From contig CAIVKC010000046.1 of the NCBI GenBank assembly GCA_903906365.1, positions 62,001 through 126,000 of the forward strand: a stretch of DNA of 64,000 nucleotides, in the 5' to 3' direction. This DNA comes from an uncultured Bacteroidota bacterium (GTDB lineage Bacteria; Bacteroidota; Bacteroidia; Chitinophagales; Chitinophagaceae). The notes beneath the pieces were generated by a model. The model was not told where the DNA came from. It did not search any database and worked only from the letters and a program-made list of their open reading frames with translations. Positions 34,175-43,506 of this stretch are shown here, one piece after another (within the stretch, counting starts at the first letter, position 1; each line of letters starts with the position of its first letter). A program made the position numbers and the translations under genes.

Positions 34175-35026
34175 TTAGTAGGCGCTGGGGCATTTGTAGG
34201 AGGTGAGGTTGAAGGAGACCGTCAATTCAGCCATGAGGTAGGTATCCTTCTGGTTGGCATAGCCGCGCTGCCGTCCGGCAATACCGATGGGGGTGCCATA
34301 TACATAGGACCGGTCCTGCAGGATTCCCGCCAGGGACGGCTGCCCGTTGGGCAGGGCTGGAAAAGCAGCCGCTCCGGCATAGGTTCCGCTGACGTCATCG
34401 ATATAGTCGGTATTGGTAAACCGGTAGACGACCTCAAAACCCACATTCATGCGGGTATTCAGGCTGTACTTGACCCCTACCCCGACCGGAAAGCACAGGG
34501 CCATGGTCCCATAGGTTTTGCGGTCCGGATAGGCGGCTGAACCCTGGCCCTCGGTTCCCAGCGTGCGCAGGAAGACCTTTTTGCCCTGGTAATAGGTATA
34601 GGGATCATAATTAAAGGCCCCTATTCCGAAAGTTATATATGGAGTAAAATTATGATATATATCCCCTGGTATAAATTTGAAGAAATTGAAATCCCCCTGC
34701 ACGGCCAGTTCCAGGATATTGGTGTTGAAACTCAGGTTGCGCCTATACATGAACTCATTGTAGCTGTTGTATACATCGGAGTATCCGAGCTGGGCAAAAT
34801 GGGCACTTACGCGCAAAGCCACATAATTGCCATATTGTTTTTTGAAAAAGGCACCGAAGGCTATTTTTGGGCGGTTGAGCCGCAGTTTTGGATTCAGGTC
34901 GCCAAAATAATGGGCAGCACCGGCTGATACACCAAATTCCCCTTCCTGCACAATGGCCTGTTCCTGAGCCTTTAACTGAGAATATCCTGCCAGCCAGACT
35001 GCAAGGCCAAAAATTAATTTCTTCAT
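34175..35026 (-). CDS. DUF6089 family outer-membrane beta-barrel protein
   Basis: The 283-residue protein has a signal peptide (LIFGLAVWLAGYSQLKAQ) and then a barrel-like series of aromatic-edged strands (GEFGVSAGAAHYFGDLNPKL, VALRVSAHFAQLGYSDVYNSY, PYITFGIGAFNYDPYTYY). The GAAHYFGDLN segment is the usual start of DUF6089. Genes of this family are regularly found between nadK and uppS/bamA in Bacteroidota. The function is unknown; its position suggests a part in outer-membrane assembly. Confidence 0.88.
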   Translation of the reverse strand: MKKLIFGLAVWLAGYSQLKAQEQAIVQEGEFGVSAGAAHYFGDLNPKLRLNRPKIAFGAFFKKQYGNYVALRVSAHFAQLGYSDVYNSYNEFMYRRNLSFNTNILELAVQGDFNFFKFIPGDIYHNFTPYITFGIGAFNYDPYTYYQGKKVFLRTLGTEGQGSAAYPDRKTYGTMALCFPVGVGVKYSLNTRMNVGFEVVYRFTNTDYIDDVSGTYAGAAAFPALPNGQPSLAGILQDRSYVYGTPIGIAGRQRGYANQKDTYLMAELTVSFNLTSYKCPSAY

Positions 35027-35094
35027 TTTTCCGGTATAAAAAGAGTGTAATGCCTTGGGTAACGAAAATATGGGGTTTTTCGTTTGTCAGATGG

Positions 35095-35973
35095 TCAGTT
35101 TCTGGTATCCAGACCCCAGGAAAGTTTGTTTCTTAGTGTTTTAAGGAAATTGTTTTCATTGAGGCGCACCAGCGAAAGGGTAAAGGCCTCGCGGCGCACG
35201 GCGAGCTGGACGGTTTTATCCACTATTTCCTTGCGGGCATCCAGGGCGCAAATGAAATGATCGGCCCTCCCTTCGACTTCAAAGGAGATGATGTTATTAT
35301 CCGGGACTACAATGGGCCTCACGTTGAGGTTATGGGGCGCCACGGGTGTAATGACAAAACTGGCCGATTCAGTGAATATCACCGGTCCGCCACAACTCAG
35401 TGAATATCCTGTGGAACCCGTAGGGGTGGCGACAATGAGCCCGTCTGCCCAATAGGTATTGAGGAATTCCCCGTTCAGGTAGGTGTGGATCTTGATCATG
35501 GGGGAGGTATCGGTCTTGTGGATGGCAAACTCATTGAGTCCGCAGGGGACATTTCCGAACATCGGCCTGTTGGCGTCCAGGTGAATGAGGGAACGCCTGT
35601 CGATGACAAAAGTTCGGTTAACCAGGGCCGTCACGGCGGACGCCAGTTCTTCCTTGCCGATGCTGGCCAGAAAGCCCAGCCTGCCGAAATTGATACCGAG
35701 TACCGGAATATTCTTATCCCTGACCAGGGAAACAGTGTCCAGCAGCGTGCCGTCGCCTCCCAGGCTGATGATGAATTCGATGGATTCGTCCAGGTCCTCG
35801 GAACTATTGAAGGCCGACACATCGGCCGGCAACAGGAAGGATGGGCGGATCTTATCCAGAAAAGGACGGTGTACCACCGGTTCAATGTGCTGGCGGATGA
35901 GTTCATCAAAGAGGTGCTGGATTTCACCCCGCTGGTCGTAATCAATAATACGGCTGTAGATAGCTACTTTCAT
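35095..35973 (-). CDS. nadK: NAD kinase
   Basis: The enzyme phosphorylates NAD to NADP. The 292-residue protein has the diagnostic GGDGTLLDTV motif, NFGRLGFLA, and the C-terminal TPTGSTGYSLSCGGP and NVRPIVVPDN regions. It is part of the minus-strand envelope block: the gene before it encodes a barrel protein and the one after is DUF6089. Confidence 0.96.
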   Translation of the reverse strand: MKVAIYSRIIDYDQRGEIQHLFDELIRQHIEPVVHRPFLDKIRPSFLLPADVSAFNSSEDLDESIEFIISLGGDGTLLDTVSLVRDKNIPVLGINFGRLGFLASIGKEELASAVTALVNRTFVIDRRSLIHLDANRPMFGNVPCGLNEFAIHKTDTSPMIKIHTYLNGEFLNTYWADGLIVATPTGSTGYSLSCGGPVIFTESASFVITPVAPHNLNVRPIVVPDNNIISFEVEGRADHFICALDARKEIVDKTVQLAVRREAFTLSLVRLNENNFLKTLRNKLSWGLDTRN

Positions 35974-36091
35974 CCGTTACTTGTTGTTTTTTGCTGGCTT
36001 AATAGTTCCGGCTGTTTTCCCGGCCTTCGGGTGTATCGGGGCGGATCCCCTTTCGGAATCCCGGCCTGTCGGCTCTGCTGCCCCAAGCAGG

Positions 36092-37576
36092 TCAGAATTC
36101 GTTTCCGATGCGTAAAAATAATCCCTTTTGACCTAACTGGTTGAAGCTATAATCCAATTTAAAAGTAAAATCATAGAAGCTCACGATGTCCACCCCGACG
36201 CCGCCGGTATATAAGAAGCGGTTCTCCAGCGAATTGCCCGCATTATTCAGGCCGTTGTTCTGGTTGCTGGCATAACCCGCGTCGCCAAAAGCCGTTGCGT
36301 AAATCCGAAAGGGAATGTGGTCATGTGAAGCTACATGCAAAAAAGGAATGTTGAAATTAAATAATTCGCGCATGAAGGTGTTGTGGACCATCAAGGCGGC
36401 CACTCCATCCACAACATATTTGTCCAAGCCGCGCAGGTAAAAATCCCCGTATCCCATGAGCTGCTGGTTATAAAAAGGCTGGTGGAATGGTAGCTTCAGC
36501 AGGCTCCAGTTCTGGGTGGTGAAATACGTTTTGTGCGCAATGGGCCAGCTTAGGGAGCTTTTGAAATATACCTGCCAGAGATTCATGTCCCTTTTGATGC
36601 CCCGCCTGAGAAAGCCCGCTTCATAGGTCAGGCCGCGCAGGGGATAGGGAAGGTAGTCCACATCGGTATAATTGAGGACATAGGAAAACTCAGGGTATAT
36701 CAACTGCCTGACATTGTTGGAGAAGAATGCGGGATTAGTAACCTGGACTGCGCTGTCGATGGATATTTTGGTCAGCCCAAGCCTGAACAGGTGCCTTGTC
36801 CGCAGGGCCGGTCGGTAGTAGTAGCGCAGGGAAAATGAATACTGTTCGGAGAGGAATGGTTTGGCGTAGCTGAAGGTATCCGAGCGTATAAAATACTGCT
36901 TGTTGGCAACCGTGGCGGCATTCACTTCCCGCAGTGCCGCAAAAATGGCGGTGAATCCAAATCCATGCCGGAGCGCCTTGTCCGCATAGGGCTGGTCGTA
37001 AGCCAGCTCGACCTGCCTGGAATAACCCGTAATCAGCCAGGCGATCAGGTTATCATTGCGGCCCGTAAAATTATAGTGGGTATATTTTACACCATAATTA
37101 ACCCGGGACAGGCTGTAGTTGTTTTCCTGCCATACAGAAAGATTCCTGTCTACGGGACGAAAATAGGGCAGCGGAAATATATACCAGCGTTCCTTGACTT
37201 CAATCTCAATATCCATCACGACCCCGCGGGATTCTTTGAGGTAAACAACGGCCTCATTAAAGAGGTGGGTATTGATCAGCCGGTCATGCGCCTTTTCAAA
37301 GGCAATGACCAGGTCATGCAGGGTCAGGGAATCGCCTTTTTTGAATGACAGTTCACGCTCAATGATATAATTTTTGGTAACCCGGTTGCCTTTGATGTAA
37401 ATGTCTCCGATGACAAAATTTGCCTGCGCTGTCCCTGCAGATAAAACCAGCGGGGACATGGCAGGGATGGAGTGACCGTACCGGACCGGGGAAGAGGGGG
37501 GGGCTTGTGCAAGGATGGCCGAACACCAGTACAATGCGCAGATCAGTATCACGCTATATTTCCAGTCCTTCATCAT
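36092..37576 (-). CDS. BamA/TamA-superfamily outer-membrane protein
   Basis: The product has 494 residues from the Met at 37576, where a signal peptide (WKYSVILICALYWCSAILAQ) begins. Residues about 50-125 form one POTRA-like unit (FVIGDIYIKGNRVTKNYIIERELSFKKGDSL), and residues about 130-494 form an omp85-type barrel. It has fewer POTRAs than BamA. It could secrete or insert a special client, or act in lipid transport as TamA-like proteins do. It is 120 bp upstream of nadK in the same direction. The actual client is unknown. Confidence 0.85.
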   Translation of the reverse strand: MMKDWKYSVILICALYWCSAILAQAPPSSPVRYGHSIPAMSPLVLSAGTAQANFVIGDIYIKGNRVTKNYIIERELSFKKGDSLTLHDLVIAFEKAHDRLINTHLFNEAVVYLKESRGVVMDIEIEVKERWYIFPLPYFRPVDRNLSVWQENNYSLSRVNYGVKYTHYNFTGRNDNLIAWLITGYSRQVELAYDQPYADKALRHGFGFTAIFAALREVNAATVANKQYFIRSDTFSYAKPFLSEQYSFSLRYYYRPALRTRHLFRLGLTKISIDSAVQVTNPAFFSNNVRQLIYPEFSYVLNYTDVDYLPYPLRGLTYEAGFLRRGIKRDMNLWQVYFKSSLSWPIAHKTYFTTQNWSLLKLPFHQPFYNQQLMGYGDFYLRGLDKYVVDGVAALMVHNTFMRELFNFNIPFLHVASHDHIPFRIYATAFGDAGYASNQNNGLNNAGNSLENRFLYTGGVGVDIVSFYDFTFKLDYSFNQLGQKGLFLRIGNEF

Positions 37577-37637
37577 GTTGGCCAAAAAGATGCCCGGCCG
37601 GCTCTTCTGTGTGGTTTAGCTATCATGCCGGGATGAA

Positions 37638-38300
37638 TCAAATGCTGAGGTAATTCATGAGGTGATCATAGTTGTCGCGCAATTCATTTTGAAAGAGCTC
37701 TTCCCCAAAATAATACTTTACATGGTAATCATACCTCTGGAAGGTGGCGATGATATCTGCGATCTCAAACTTGTTGACCTTGATGGTAATAAAAAAATTG
37801 CCTGTATCCAGATCGGAATAGGTATTGAGCTGGGTAATCTGGGCGTCGTTGGTCTCCACCAGCTTACTGATCTCAGAAAAGGAAAAGTCGACCTTGTCCA
37901 TTTCCAGCACGATGATTCCGCCCGGAGAATTGGCCCCTGTGGTGCGGCCCAGCTGTTTGAGCAGGTCGGTGGCAGTCACCGAACCCAGGTAAATATCTTC
38001 CTTGTCCACGACCGGTACCAGGCTCAGACTGAACTCATTGACACGCTGAACGGCTTCCATGAAATGGGCATTGGCATGTACGGTAATATGTGAAAAACCG
38101 GCTTCCAGCGCCGATATTGCCAAATTTTCATCCTCCTGGTTGAGGAGATCCTCCTCGCTGACCATGCCCATCAGCCTGTCCTCCGCAACTACCGGAAGCT
38201 GGCTTACATGAAAATCAGCCATCAGGTCAAGGGCCCTGACAACGGCGTCGCCCGGATTGAGGGAAGGAATGATGACCGATATGATTTCTCTGTTTAGCAA
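37638..38300 (-). CDS. CBS-domain protein
   Basis: The 220-residue protein has two CBS motifs in its first 130 residues (LNPGDAVVRALDLMADFHVSQLPVVAEDRLMGMVSEEDLL and AHFMEAVQRVNEFSLSLVPVVDKEDIYLGSVTATDLL). It ends in an ACT-like region (GGIIVLEMDKVDFSFSEISKLVETNDAQI). CBS pairs bind adenosine nucleotides. With no catalytic domain attached, it is likely a nucleotide-responsive regulator; the partner is unknown. It sits between an alpha/beta hydrolase and the BamA-like gene. Confidence 0.88.
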   Translation of the reverse strand: MLNREIISVIIPSLNPGDAVVRALDLMADFHVSQLPVVAEDRLMGMVSEEDLLNQEDENLAISALEAGFSHITVHANAHFMEAVQRVNEFSLSLVPVVDKEDIYLGSVTATDLLKQLGRTTGANSPGGIIVLEMDKVDFSFSEISKLVETNDAQITQLNTYSDLDTGNFFITIKVNKFEIADIIATFQRYDYHVKYYFGEELFQNELRDNYDHLMNYLSI

Positions 38301-38331
38301 AATAGGGGTTTAAAAACTAAGACGAGCTAAA

Positions 38332-39108
38332 TCAGGCTACCGCTGCAGGCTCATTCAGTTTTGTCAAAAATTTATGCAAAATCCTATTGAATTCGGCAGG
38401 CACCTCCATCATGGGAGCATGCCCGCAATGTTCAATCAGGTGCAGCTCACTGCCAGGGATCATGCGCTGGAATTCCTTTCCGACAAAAGGGGGTGTAATG
38501 GTGTCATTATTGCCCCATATCAATAACGTGGGTTGTTTGATTTGATTGAGTTCCTCCCCCAGGTTATTTCGTATGGCGCTTTTTGCCAGGGAAATGATTT
38601 TGAGTGCCTTGAGACGGTTGTTCACGATTTCATATACCTCATCAACCAGGTCCTTGGTGGCAGTCTTGGGATCGTAGAAAGTCAGTTCGGTCTGTTTCTT
38701 GATATATTCATAGTCTCCGCGCTTGGGATAAGTGCCGCCCATCCCATTCTCAAAAAGACCTGAGCTCCCGGTCAGGGTGATGGATTTAATGCGTTCCGGA
38801 TGCTTCAGGACATGCACCAGGGCCACATGGCCTCCCAGCGAATTGCCAAGCAGGTGCAGGTTCCGGTAATCGCGCTGTTCAATGAAGCGGTGAACGAATT
38901 TCTCCAGCCCACCCACTGTGGTATGCAGCAAATCGAGTTCATATAGGGGTAACATCGGCACCACCACCTTATAGTAATGGCGGAAATATTCTATCAGGTC
39001 CCTGAAATTGCTCAGGGCGCCAAACAGGCCGTGCAGAAGCACCAGCGGTTCGCCGTTCCCTTCTTCTATAAACTTGAATTTATCCAGTTGTTTGATTTCG
39101 TACTGCAT
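38332..39108 (-). CDS. Alpha/beta hydrolase
   Basis: The 258-residue protein has the usual hydrolase order: LVLLHGLFGALSNF (oxyanion HG), the nucleophile elbow LLGNSLGGHVAL, LLIWGNNDTITPP with the acidic residue, and EHCGHAPMMEVP with the catalytic His. It has no signal peptide. The substrate is unknown; esterase, C-C hydrolase or haloperoxidase-like activity are all possible. It stands first in the sub-block that leads to nadK and bamA, after a 361-bp gap. Confidence 0.88.
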   Translation of the reverse strand: MQYEIKQLDKFKFIEEGNGEPLVLLHGLFGALSNFRDLIEYFRHYYKVVVPMLPLYELDLLHTTVGGLEKFVHRFIEQRDYRNLHLLGNSLGGHVALVHVLKHPERIKSITLTGSSGLFENGMGGTYPKRGDYEYIKKQTELTFYDPKTATKDLVDEVYEIVNNRLKALKIISLAKSAIRNNLGEELNQIKQPTLLIWGNNDTITPPFVGKEFQRMIPGSELHLIEHCGHAPMMEVPAEFNRILHKFLTKLNEPAAVA

Positions 39109-39469
39109 CTTCTATTCAATTCTAAGCTGAATTTGTTTGCAAAATAATCGATTTAGGTCAAAACCAACTCTTTAAAAACAAAGAAAATGATTCCCCCGTG
39201 GCCGTGCATCCGCAGGCTGATTGCAAGTTCCTTCCCGCCCGGGCCACAAGCCGGCCGGGCTGCCCCGGGTCTGATTCCCCATCAATGCCGCTTAAAAATA
39301 CGGTTCCGTTTCTATAACCAACCATCTTTAACAGGAAACAACAAAATAATAATCAGCAAATATCTGTCTTCGGGATATACAAACAAGTATTTATGTGATA
39401 AAGCTGCCTTTTTAGTCCACATAAAAAATAGACTGATTCCAAATATATAACTTTCCCCCTGATCGCTAT
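39109..39469. other. Intergenic region between cvpA and the alpha/beta hydrolase gene
   Basis: The region is AT-rich at both ends with a GC-rich centre (about 39190-39290, including GGCCACAAGCCGGCC-type short repeats). No convincing gene, RNA or terminator is seen. It should hold the promoter of the hydrolase operon, but only imperfect -7 boxes are present. Confidence 0.4.
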
Positions 39470-40009
39470 TTACTTGGGTAATTGCCGGGATACATGATCG
39501 AAGAAATCCTCCAGTTGGGAGAACATATCCCGGAATAGGGGAATGAGTTTACCAAGCCCGTTGATCACACGGGGACCCCAGGGTTCAATCAGGGCATAGG
39601 TCCTGGATGCACCCATGGCCGATTCTGTGATCACATGGGACTTGGCCCCGTAAAAAAAAAGCACGCTCAATATGGTCAGATATACGGCCGCATAAAGCAG
39701 TATCCCGCCCAATTTATTGACCCAGCCCATCAGGGCCAGGTCAAGGGCTTTTTCCAGCAGCCCTGCCAGCAGACGCACCAGCAGCATCACCCCGATCAGC
39801 ACCAGCACAAAGGCCAGCACCGGGATCCATCTGGCTGAAATATGAACGGTCTCCCTCAGGTATCCGGCCGCCACTGCGGAGAGTTTGATGGCTGCAGCCA
39901 AACCCAGCACCAGGGCGATCACCGAAAAAAGGGCCACCACCAGTCCTCTTTTCAATCCCTTGAAAACAGCCAGGATCAGTACGAGCAGAACGACAATATC
40001 GATGGCCAT
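39470..40009 (-). CDS. cvpA: CvpA family membrane protein
   Basis: The 179-residue protein has four hydrophobic segments (about 2-20, 25-45, 60-85 and 100-122) and the CvpA-type start VVLLVLILAVFKGLKRGLVVALFSV. In E. coli CvpA is linked to colicin V production and envelope stress tolerance. It lies 66 bp downstream of the yqeY-like gene. Confidence 0.88.
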   Translation of the reverse strand: MAIDIVVLLVLILAVFKGLKRGLVVALFSVIALVLGLAAAIKLSAVAAGYLRETVHISARWIPVLAFVLVLIGVMLLVRLLAGLLEKALDLALMGWVNKLGGILLYAAVYLTILSVLFFYGAKSHVITESAMGASRTYALIEPWGPRVINGLGKLIPLFRDMFSQLEDFFDHVSRQLPK

Positions 40010-40075
40010 AATGGGGGGAAGTTCGTTAGATATGCCTGTTGATCCAGGGGTTAACCGCCAGGGTTCCCCGGGAGG

Positions 40076-40528
40076 TTACCGGGAGAGCAGTTCCCTGACC
40101 ACCTGGTTGACGGTCTTTCCGTCCGCCTTACCGGCCAGTTTCTTGGTAGCGGCGCCCATGACCTTACCCAGGTCCGCCGGGCCCGAAGCGCCAAGTTCTG
40201 CGATCAGGGCCGATAAATCAGCCCTGAGCTCCCCGGGGTCCATTTGTTTGGGCAGGAAACGCTCGATGACCTCGATTTCCTCTTTTTCCTTGACGGCGAG
40301 ATCGGCACGGTTCTGCTGCTCGAATATTTCCAGTGAGTCCTTTCGCTGCTTGATGAGCTTTTGCAGCAGTTTGGTTTCGTCTTCGGGCTTGATCTCCCCG
40401 CCGCTGCCTTCCGAGGTTTTGGCGATGATAATGGCGGCCTTGATGGCACGCAGTCCGCGCAATCCTTTTTCGTCCTTTGCCAGCATGGCTGTTTTCAGGT
40501 CAGCCATTACCTGTTGTTCCAGACTCAT
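40076..40528 (-). CDS. GatB/YqeY domain-containing protein
   Basis: The 150-residue protein is entirely the YqeY domain: LEQQVMADLKTAMLAKDEKGLRGLRAIKAAI at the start, an acidic-basic helical middle, then RFLPKQMDP and the ASGPADLGKVMGAATKKLAGKADGKTVNQVVRELL tail shared with the GatB C-terminus. The tail likely binds tRNA; the cellular role is unclear. It starts 16 bp after the gldC stop, in the same operon. Confidence 0.93.
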   Translation of the reverse strand: MSLEQQVMADLKTAMLAKDEKGLRGLRAIKAAIIIAKTSEGSGGEIKPEDETKLLQKLIKQRKDSLEIFEQQNRADLAVKEKEEIEVIERFLPKQMDPGELRADLSALIAELGASGPADLGKVMGAATKKLAGKADGKTVNQVVRELLSR

Positions 40529-40544
40529 AATGTATGATTATAGG

Positions 40545-40892
40545 TTATGCTTTGTTTTCTTTGAGCTGGTGCTCCCTGAACTTATTGTAAAAGTCGCGGG
40601 CGAAGCCCTTCATATCACCAACAAGTTCCTTGTCCTGGGTCGCTCGCTGAAAAGTCTCTGCCATGGTCATCAGGGTCTGGTAGAAGAAATCAGCCATTTC
40701 ATCGACCATCATTTCCTTGGTCCAGAGGTCTATGCGCAGGGCTGTCTTGTCTGCACCATCCCAGAAGGCCAGCATCATGGCCTTGGCCTTCCTGGCACTG
40801 TCAGCGGTGGTATCGGTTGCATTCCAGCTGATCTGCTCAGGCACTTTGTCCTGATCGAGGAGCACATCTATATGTATGGATGATTTTTTCAT
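40545..40892 (-). CDS. gldC: Gliding motility protein GldC
   Basis: The 115-residue cytoplasmic protein matches GldC along its length (SIHIDVLLDQDKVPEQISWNATD, AKAMMLAFWDGADKTALRIDLWTKEMMVDEMADFF). GldC is a small accessory factor of gliding in Flavobacterium that is widely conserved even in non-gliders. An imperfect -7 box (TAACTTCG) lies about 15 bp upstream of its ATG. yqeY-like and cvpA follow it. Confidence 0.92.
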   Translation of the reverse strand: MKKSSIHIDVLLDQDKVPEQISWNATDTTADSARKAKAMMLAFWDGADKTALRIDLWTKEMMVDEMADFFYQTLMTMAETFQRATQDKELVGDMKGFARDFYNKFREHQLKENKA

Positions 40893-40936
40893 AAAAAACT
40901 ATCAGGTGGGCGAAGTTACTATGAATAACTATGCCG

Positions 40937-42064
40937 CTATTTAATTTTTAAGGCCTCCCTGATTGAATGCCAGACTTCGCCGGCCGAACTGGTAAAGGCA
41001 TCCGGATGCACCCGGGCCTCCCCTTTGCGGATGAGCCCGCTGCGCAAAGCCTCATCCTTATAAAGGGCGATCAGATGGCCGGCAGTGGCTTCAGCATCCG
41101 AAAAATCGCTCTCCAGCAGGGCGTCCCCGCCCAGCTCTGAGAGGGTTTCCGCACCATCAGTGATTACAGGGGTCTGGCAGCAAAAGGCATTCAGCAGCCA
41201 GGTTCCCGGATCGCCCTGCCCGGGGCCATACAACAGGGCATAGGCCCCGCCGAGCAGCCTGTTTTTTTCCCCCTCGCCCAGGTGCCCGGGTATAACGACA
41301 TCGGCGCGGAATTTATATCTTTCGAGCTGTTCGGAGAATGCGGCGTCCCGTGCCGGATTCCCGGTTGCCAGGACCAACTGCATATTGGACTGCAGCCGTT
41401 TTTTAAAAAGGGAAAATGATTTGAGCAGTGGAACCAGCCTGGCTTCCGCCCCTGAGCCCGCGACCAGGAAAAACTCCCTGCCGCCGGTATAACGTATCCT
41501 GACCTGTTCCTTCTCGGTCCAGGACAGGGGTCGCACTCCCTCACCCGCCGCCATGGATATCCGCTTTACCCGGGGGAGCCAATTGCTCCCGCCCGGTGCC
41601 TGGAAACGGGCCAGATCGCTCCCGGGGAATACAACCAGTTCATCCGCATTTTTGAGCAGGGAAGGAACCTTCATCCACCCCCTTCCGGCCGGACTGCCTT
41701 TTTGCTTTGCGGACCGGTTTGGTCCCATTCCTTTAATCCAGATGCCCGCCGGAAGTGAACCCTCCCTGCCACCGGTACCGGCCGAAACCAGGCAGTCGGC
41801 CTGCTGTTTTCTGATCAGCCGCGGCAGCTGCCAGCCATACCAGCAGGCCCATCCGGGGCGCCCCGGCAGGGAACGCAGCGAAAGCATCCTGCAGCCTTCC
41901 AGGGCCGGGAATTTACGGGGCCTGAAATGCTGGTCCACCACGAACCACCACTCCTGCCGGGCATGCTCCCTGGCCACAAAGGTCAGGAGGCGGATCATCC
42001 AGCGGGCTGCGGGTTCCGGGGCACATTCATAAATCAATGGCCTTAAATCTATTAGGATCCTCAT
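40937..42064 (-). CDS. GT-B-fold glycosyltransferase-like protein, degenerate active site
   Basis: The product has 375 residues from MRILIDLRPLIYE at 42064; the frame-opening ATG 21 bp upstream overlaps the -7 box and is unlikely. The C-terminal half resembles GT4 transferases: FFLVAGSGAEARLVPLLKSFSLF, QLVLATGNPARD, VVIPGHLGEGEKNRLLGGAYALLYG and a segment at the donor-binding loop. In that loop, the usual EGFGLPxLEA with two Glu is replaced by QGDPGTWLLNAF, so both Glu are lost. It may be a non-catalytic or altered transferase. It lies upstream of gldC on the same strand. Confidence 0.75.
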   Translation of the reverse strand: MRILIDLRPLIYECAPEPAARWMIRLLTFVAREHARQEWWFVVDQHFRPRKFPALEGCRMLSLRSLPGRPGWACWYGWQLPRLIRKQQADCLVSAGTGGREGSLPAGIWIKGMGPNRSAKQKGSPAGRGWMKVPSLLKNADELVVFPGSDLARFQAPGGSNWLPRVKRISMAAGEGVRPLSWTEKEQVRIRYTGGREFFLVAGSGAEARLVPLLKSFSLFKKRLQSNMQLVLATGNPARDAAFSEQLERYKFRADVVIPGHLGEGEKNRLLGGAYALLYGPGQGDPGTWLLNAFCCQTPVITDGAETLSELGGDALLESDFSDAEATAGHLIALYKDEALRSGLIRKGEARVHPDAFTSSAGEVWHSIREALKIK

Positions 42065-42073
42065 TTTGGTGGG

Positions 42074-42081
42074 CAAAGGTA
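42074..42081 (-). promoter_or_regulatory. -7 promoter box (TACCTTTG) for the GT-B-like gene
   Basis: A full TAnnTTTG match on the minus strand lies 9 bp upstream of ATG 42064 and covers codons 2-4 of the longer frame, which decides for the shorter start. Confidence 0.55.
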
Positions 42082-42211
42082 CCATGATGGTGAATAGAAA
42101 AAAAGGGGACCGTAAAACTACTATGTCCGCCGGGTGTTATTACGCAGCCGGATTTTCGCTTTTTTGCAAGAACGGAGGTTTTTACCATCGGGCATTTAAA
42201 GTATAAACGCC

Positions 42212-42242
42212 TTGCCTTCCTTGGCGGGGTGATGTAACTTTG
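42212..42242 (+). promoter_or_regulatory. Promoter for the T9SS cargo gene (TTG, 20-bp spacer, TAACTTTG)
   Basis: TTG at 42212-42214 and TAACTTTG at 42235-42242 match both Bacteroidota promoter elements with a 20-bp spacer. The predicted leader to ATG 42284 is about 35-40 nt. Confidence 0.65.
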
Positions 42243-42283
42243 TTCATTAATCCACCTTACGTCCATTGTCTAAAATCCGTACC

Positions 42284-43468
42284 ATGAAGAAACTATACAC
42301 TGCGCTTGTTGCATTCATTATCCTGTCTGATAGTTTTGTCCCGATTGAAACCAGCGCACAATGCCTGTGTTCCGGGGGTACCGCGCCTTCCGTGATCAGC
42401 TATAATGCCGTTCTGAATCCAACCAATGCGTCCTCTTCCACCATCAGTTTTCCCAAATTTGACCCATCCATAGGCTCCCTGGGCTGTGTGAGCTTTGTGG
42501 ATACGATATCGGGTATTACCACAACCCATGTGTGGAACCTGGCTTCCACCAAAACCAAATACAAGTTTGCGCTGTCGGTGGCAAATAACCTGTCGGGTCC
42601 GGGAGGTATTTCCGTGGATGAGGACTATAGCAAGAACTACGGTCCTGATTCCCTCAATGCAAAAGGAAACTCTCCGGGGGACAGTATCACCTACGGGCCG
42701 GACAACCTGTTTACCAATGTCAGAGATTCGACCAATACCACCAATACCGCCCCCTTTTTGGGTACGGTAGGCACCGTAAATTTTGTTTATTCCCTCAACG
42801 GAGGCCTGATCTCCCTGATTGGATCCCTCAATTACGGCGACCAGATCATCACCAATTACTGGGGAGCCTTCCGCCTGGACTATTACTGGTGCCCGGCCGG
42901 CCTGCTGGCTACCGGGGTGATCAATTTTAGTGCGGTCAGAAAAGGAAAATATGTGGAGGTGGAGTGGATGACACAAAATGAACAGTTAAACAGCAACTAC
43001 CAGGTGGAGTCCAGCAGCGACGGCACGCATTTCAACCCCATCAAGGACCTGCCCTCCCGCACCGGGCTGGGAGACAGCACCCTATACCAGTATCTCTACC
43101 AGCTGGGCGCTTCCCAGGGCGGCAAACTCTATTTCCGTATCAAAAAACTCGATCCCCAGGGATTGGCAACCTATACCGGGGTAAAAATTGTCAACCTGGA
43201 TGCAACGTCCGTATCCGGATACCAGGTTTACCCCAATCCGGTATCCAACCTGGTGGTCATGGAGTTTGATGATATGCAGACAGGGAATTATGTCATATCA
43301 CTGCTCAATACCACCGGGCAGATCATTCAGCAAAAAACAGTTACCCTGGCCGGTTCAAGCCAGATCAGGATGGAGCTGTCTTCCAAGCCAGCGCCCGGTA
43401 TTTATTACCTCCAGACCAAGGACAGGACACGGAACCAGCAATACATATCCAAATTATTCATCCAATGA
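42284..43468 (+). CDS. Secreted protein with C-terminal type IX secretion sorting domain
   Basis: The 394-residue protein has a signal peptide (MKKLYTALVAFIILSDSFVP) and a beta-rich central part. The last 80 residues are a Por/T9SS type A sorting domain (YQVYPNPVSNLVVMEF, then YVISLLNTTGQIIQQKTV and GIYYLQTKD, ending YISKLFIQ). It should be exported by the Sec path and then through T9SS to the surface or medium. The central region (about 30-200) has no domain I recognise; residues about 205-310 contain a VSYRKGKYVEVEWMTQNE-like fibronectin-type strand pattern. Its own promoter and terminator make it monocistronic. Confidence 0.9.
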   Translation: MKKLYTALVAFIILSDSFVPIETSAQCLCSGGTAPSVISYNAVLNPTNASSSTISFPKFDPSIGSLGCVSFVDTISGITTTHVWNLASTKTKYKFALSVANNLSGPGGISVDEDYSKNYGPDSLNAKGNSPGDSITYGPDNLFTNVRDSTNTTNTAPFLGTVGTVNFVYSLNGGLISLIGSLNYGDQIITNYWGAFRLDYYWCPAGLLATGVINFSAVRKGKYVEVEWMTQNEQLNSNYQVESSSDGTHFNPIKDLPSRTGLGDSTLYQYLYQLGASQGGKLYFRIKKLDPQGLATYTGVKIVNLDATSVSGYQVYPNPVSNLVVMEFDDMQTGNYVISLLNTTGQIIQQKTVTLAGSSQIRMELSSKPAPGIYYLQTKDRTRNQQYISKLFIQ

Positions 43469-43506
43469 TGAACCTATGAAAAACAGAATAAATCCCATCC
43501 TAGGAA

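Noticed and set aside
39187-39450. 87-codon plus-strand frame between cvpA and the alpha/beta hydrolase
   Set aside because: It has no motif or signal peptide, and its codon pattern changes midway with the GC content.
39885-40883. Long plus-strand frame (332 codons) across cvpA, yqeY-like and gldC
   Set aside because: It runs antisense over three well-supported genes and is Ser/Arg-rich without any domain signal, as expected for a shadow frame.
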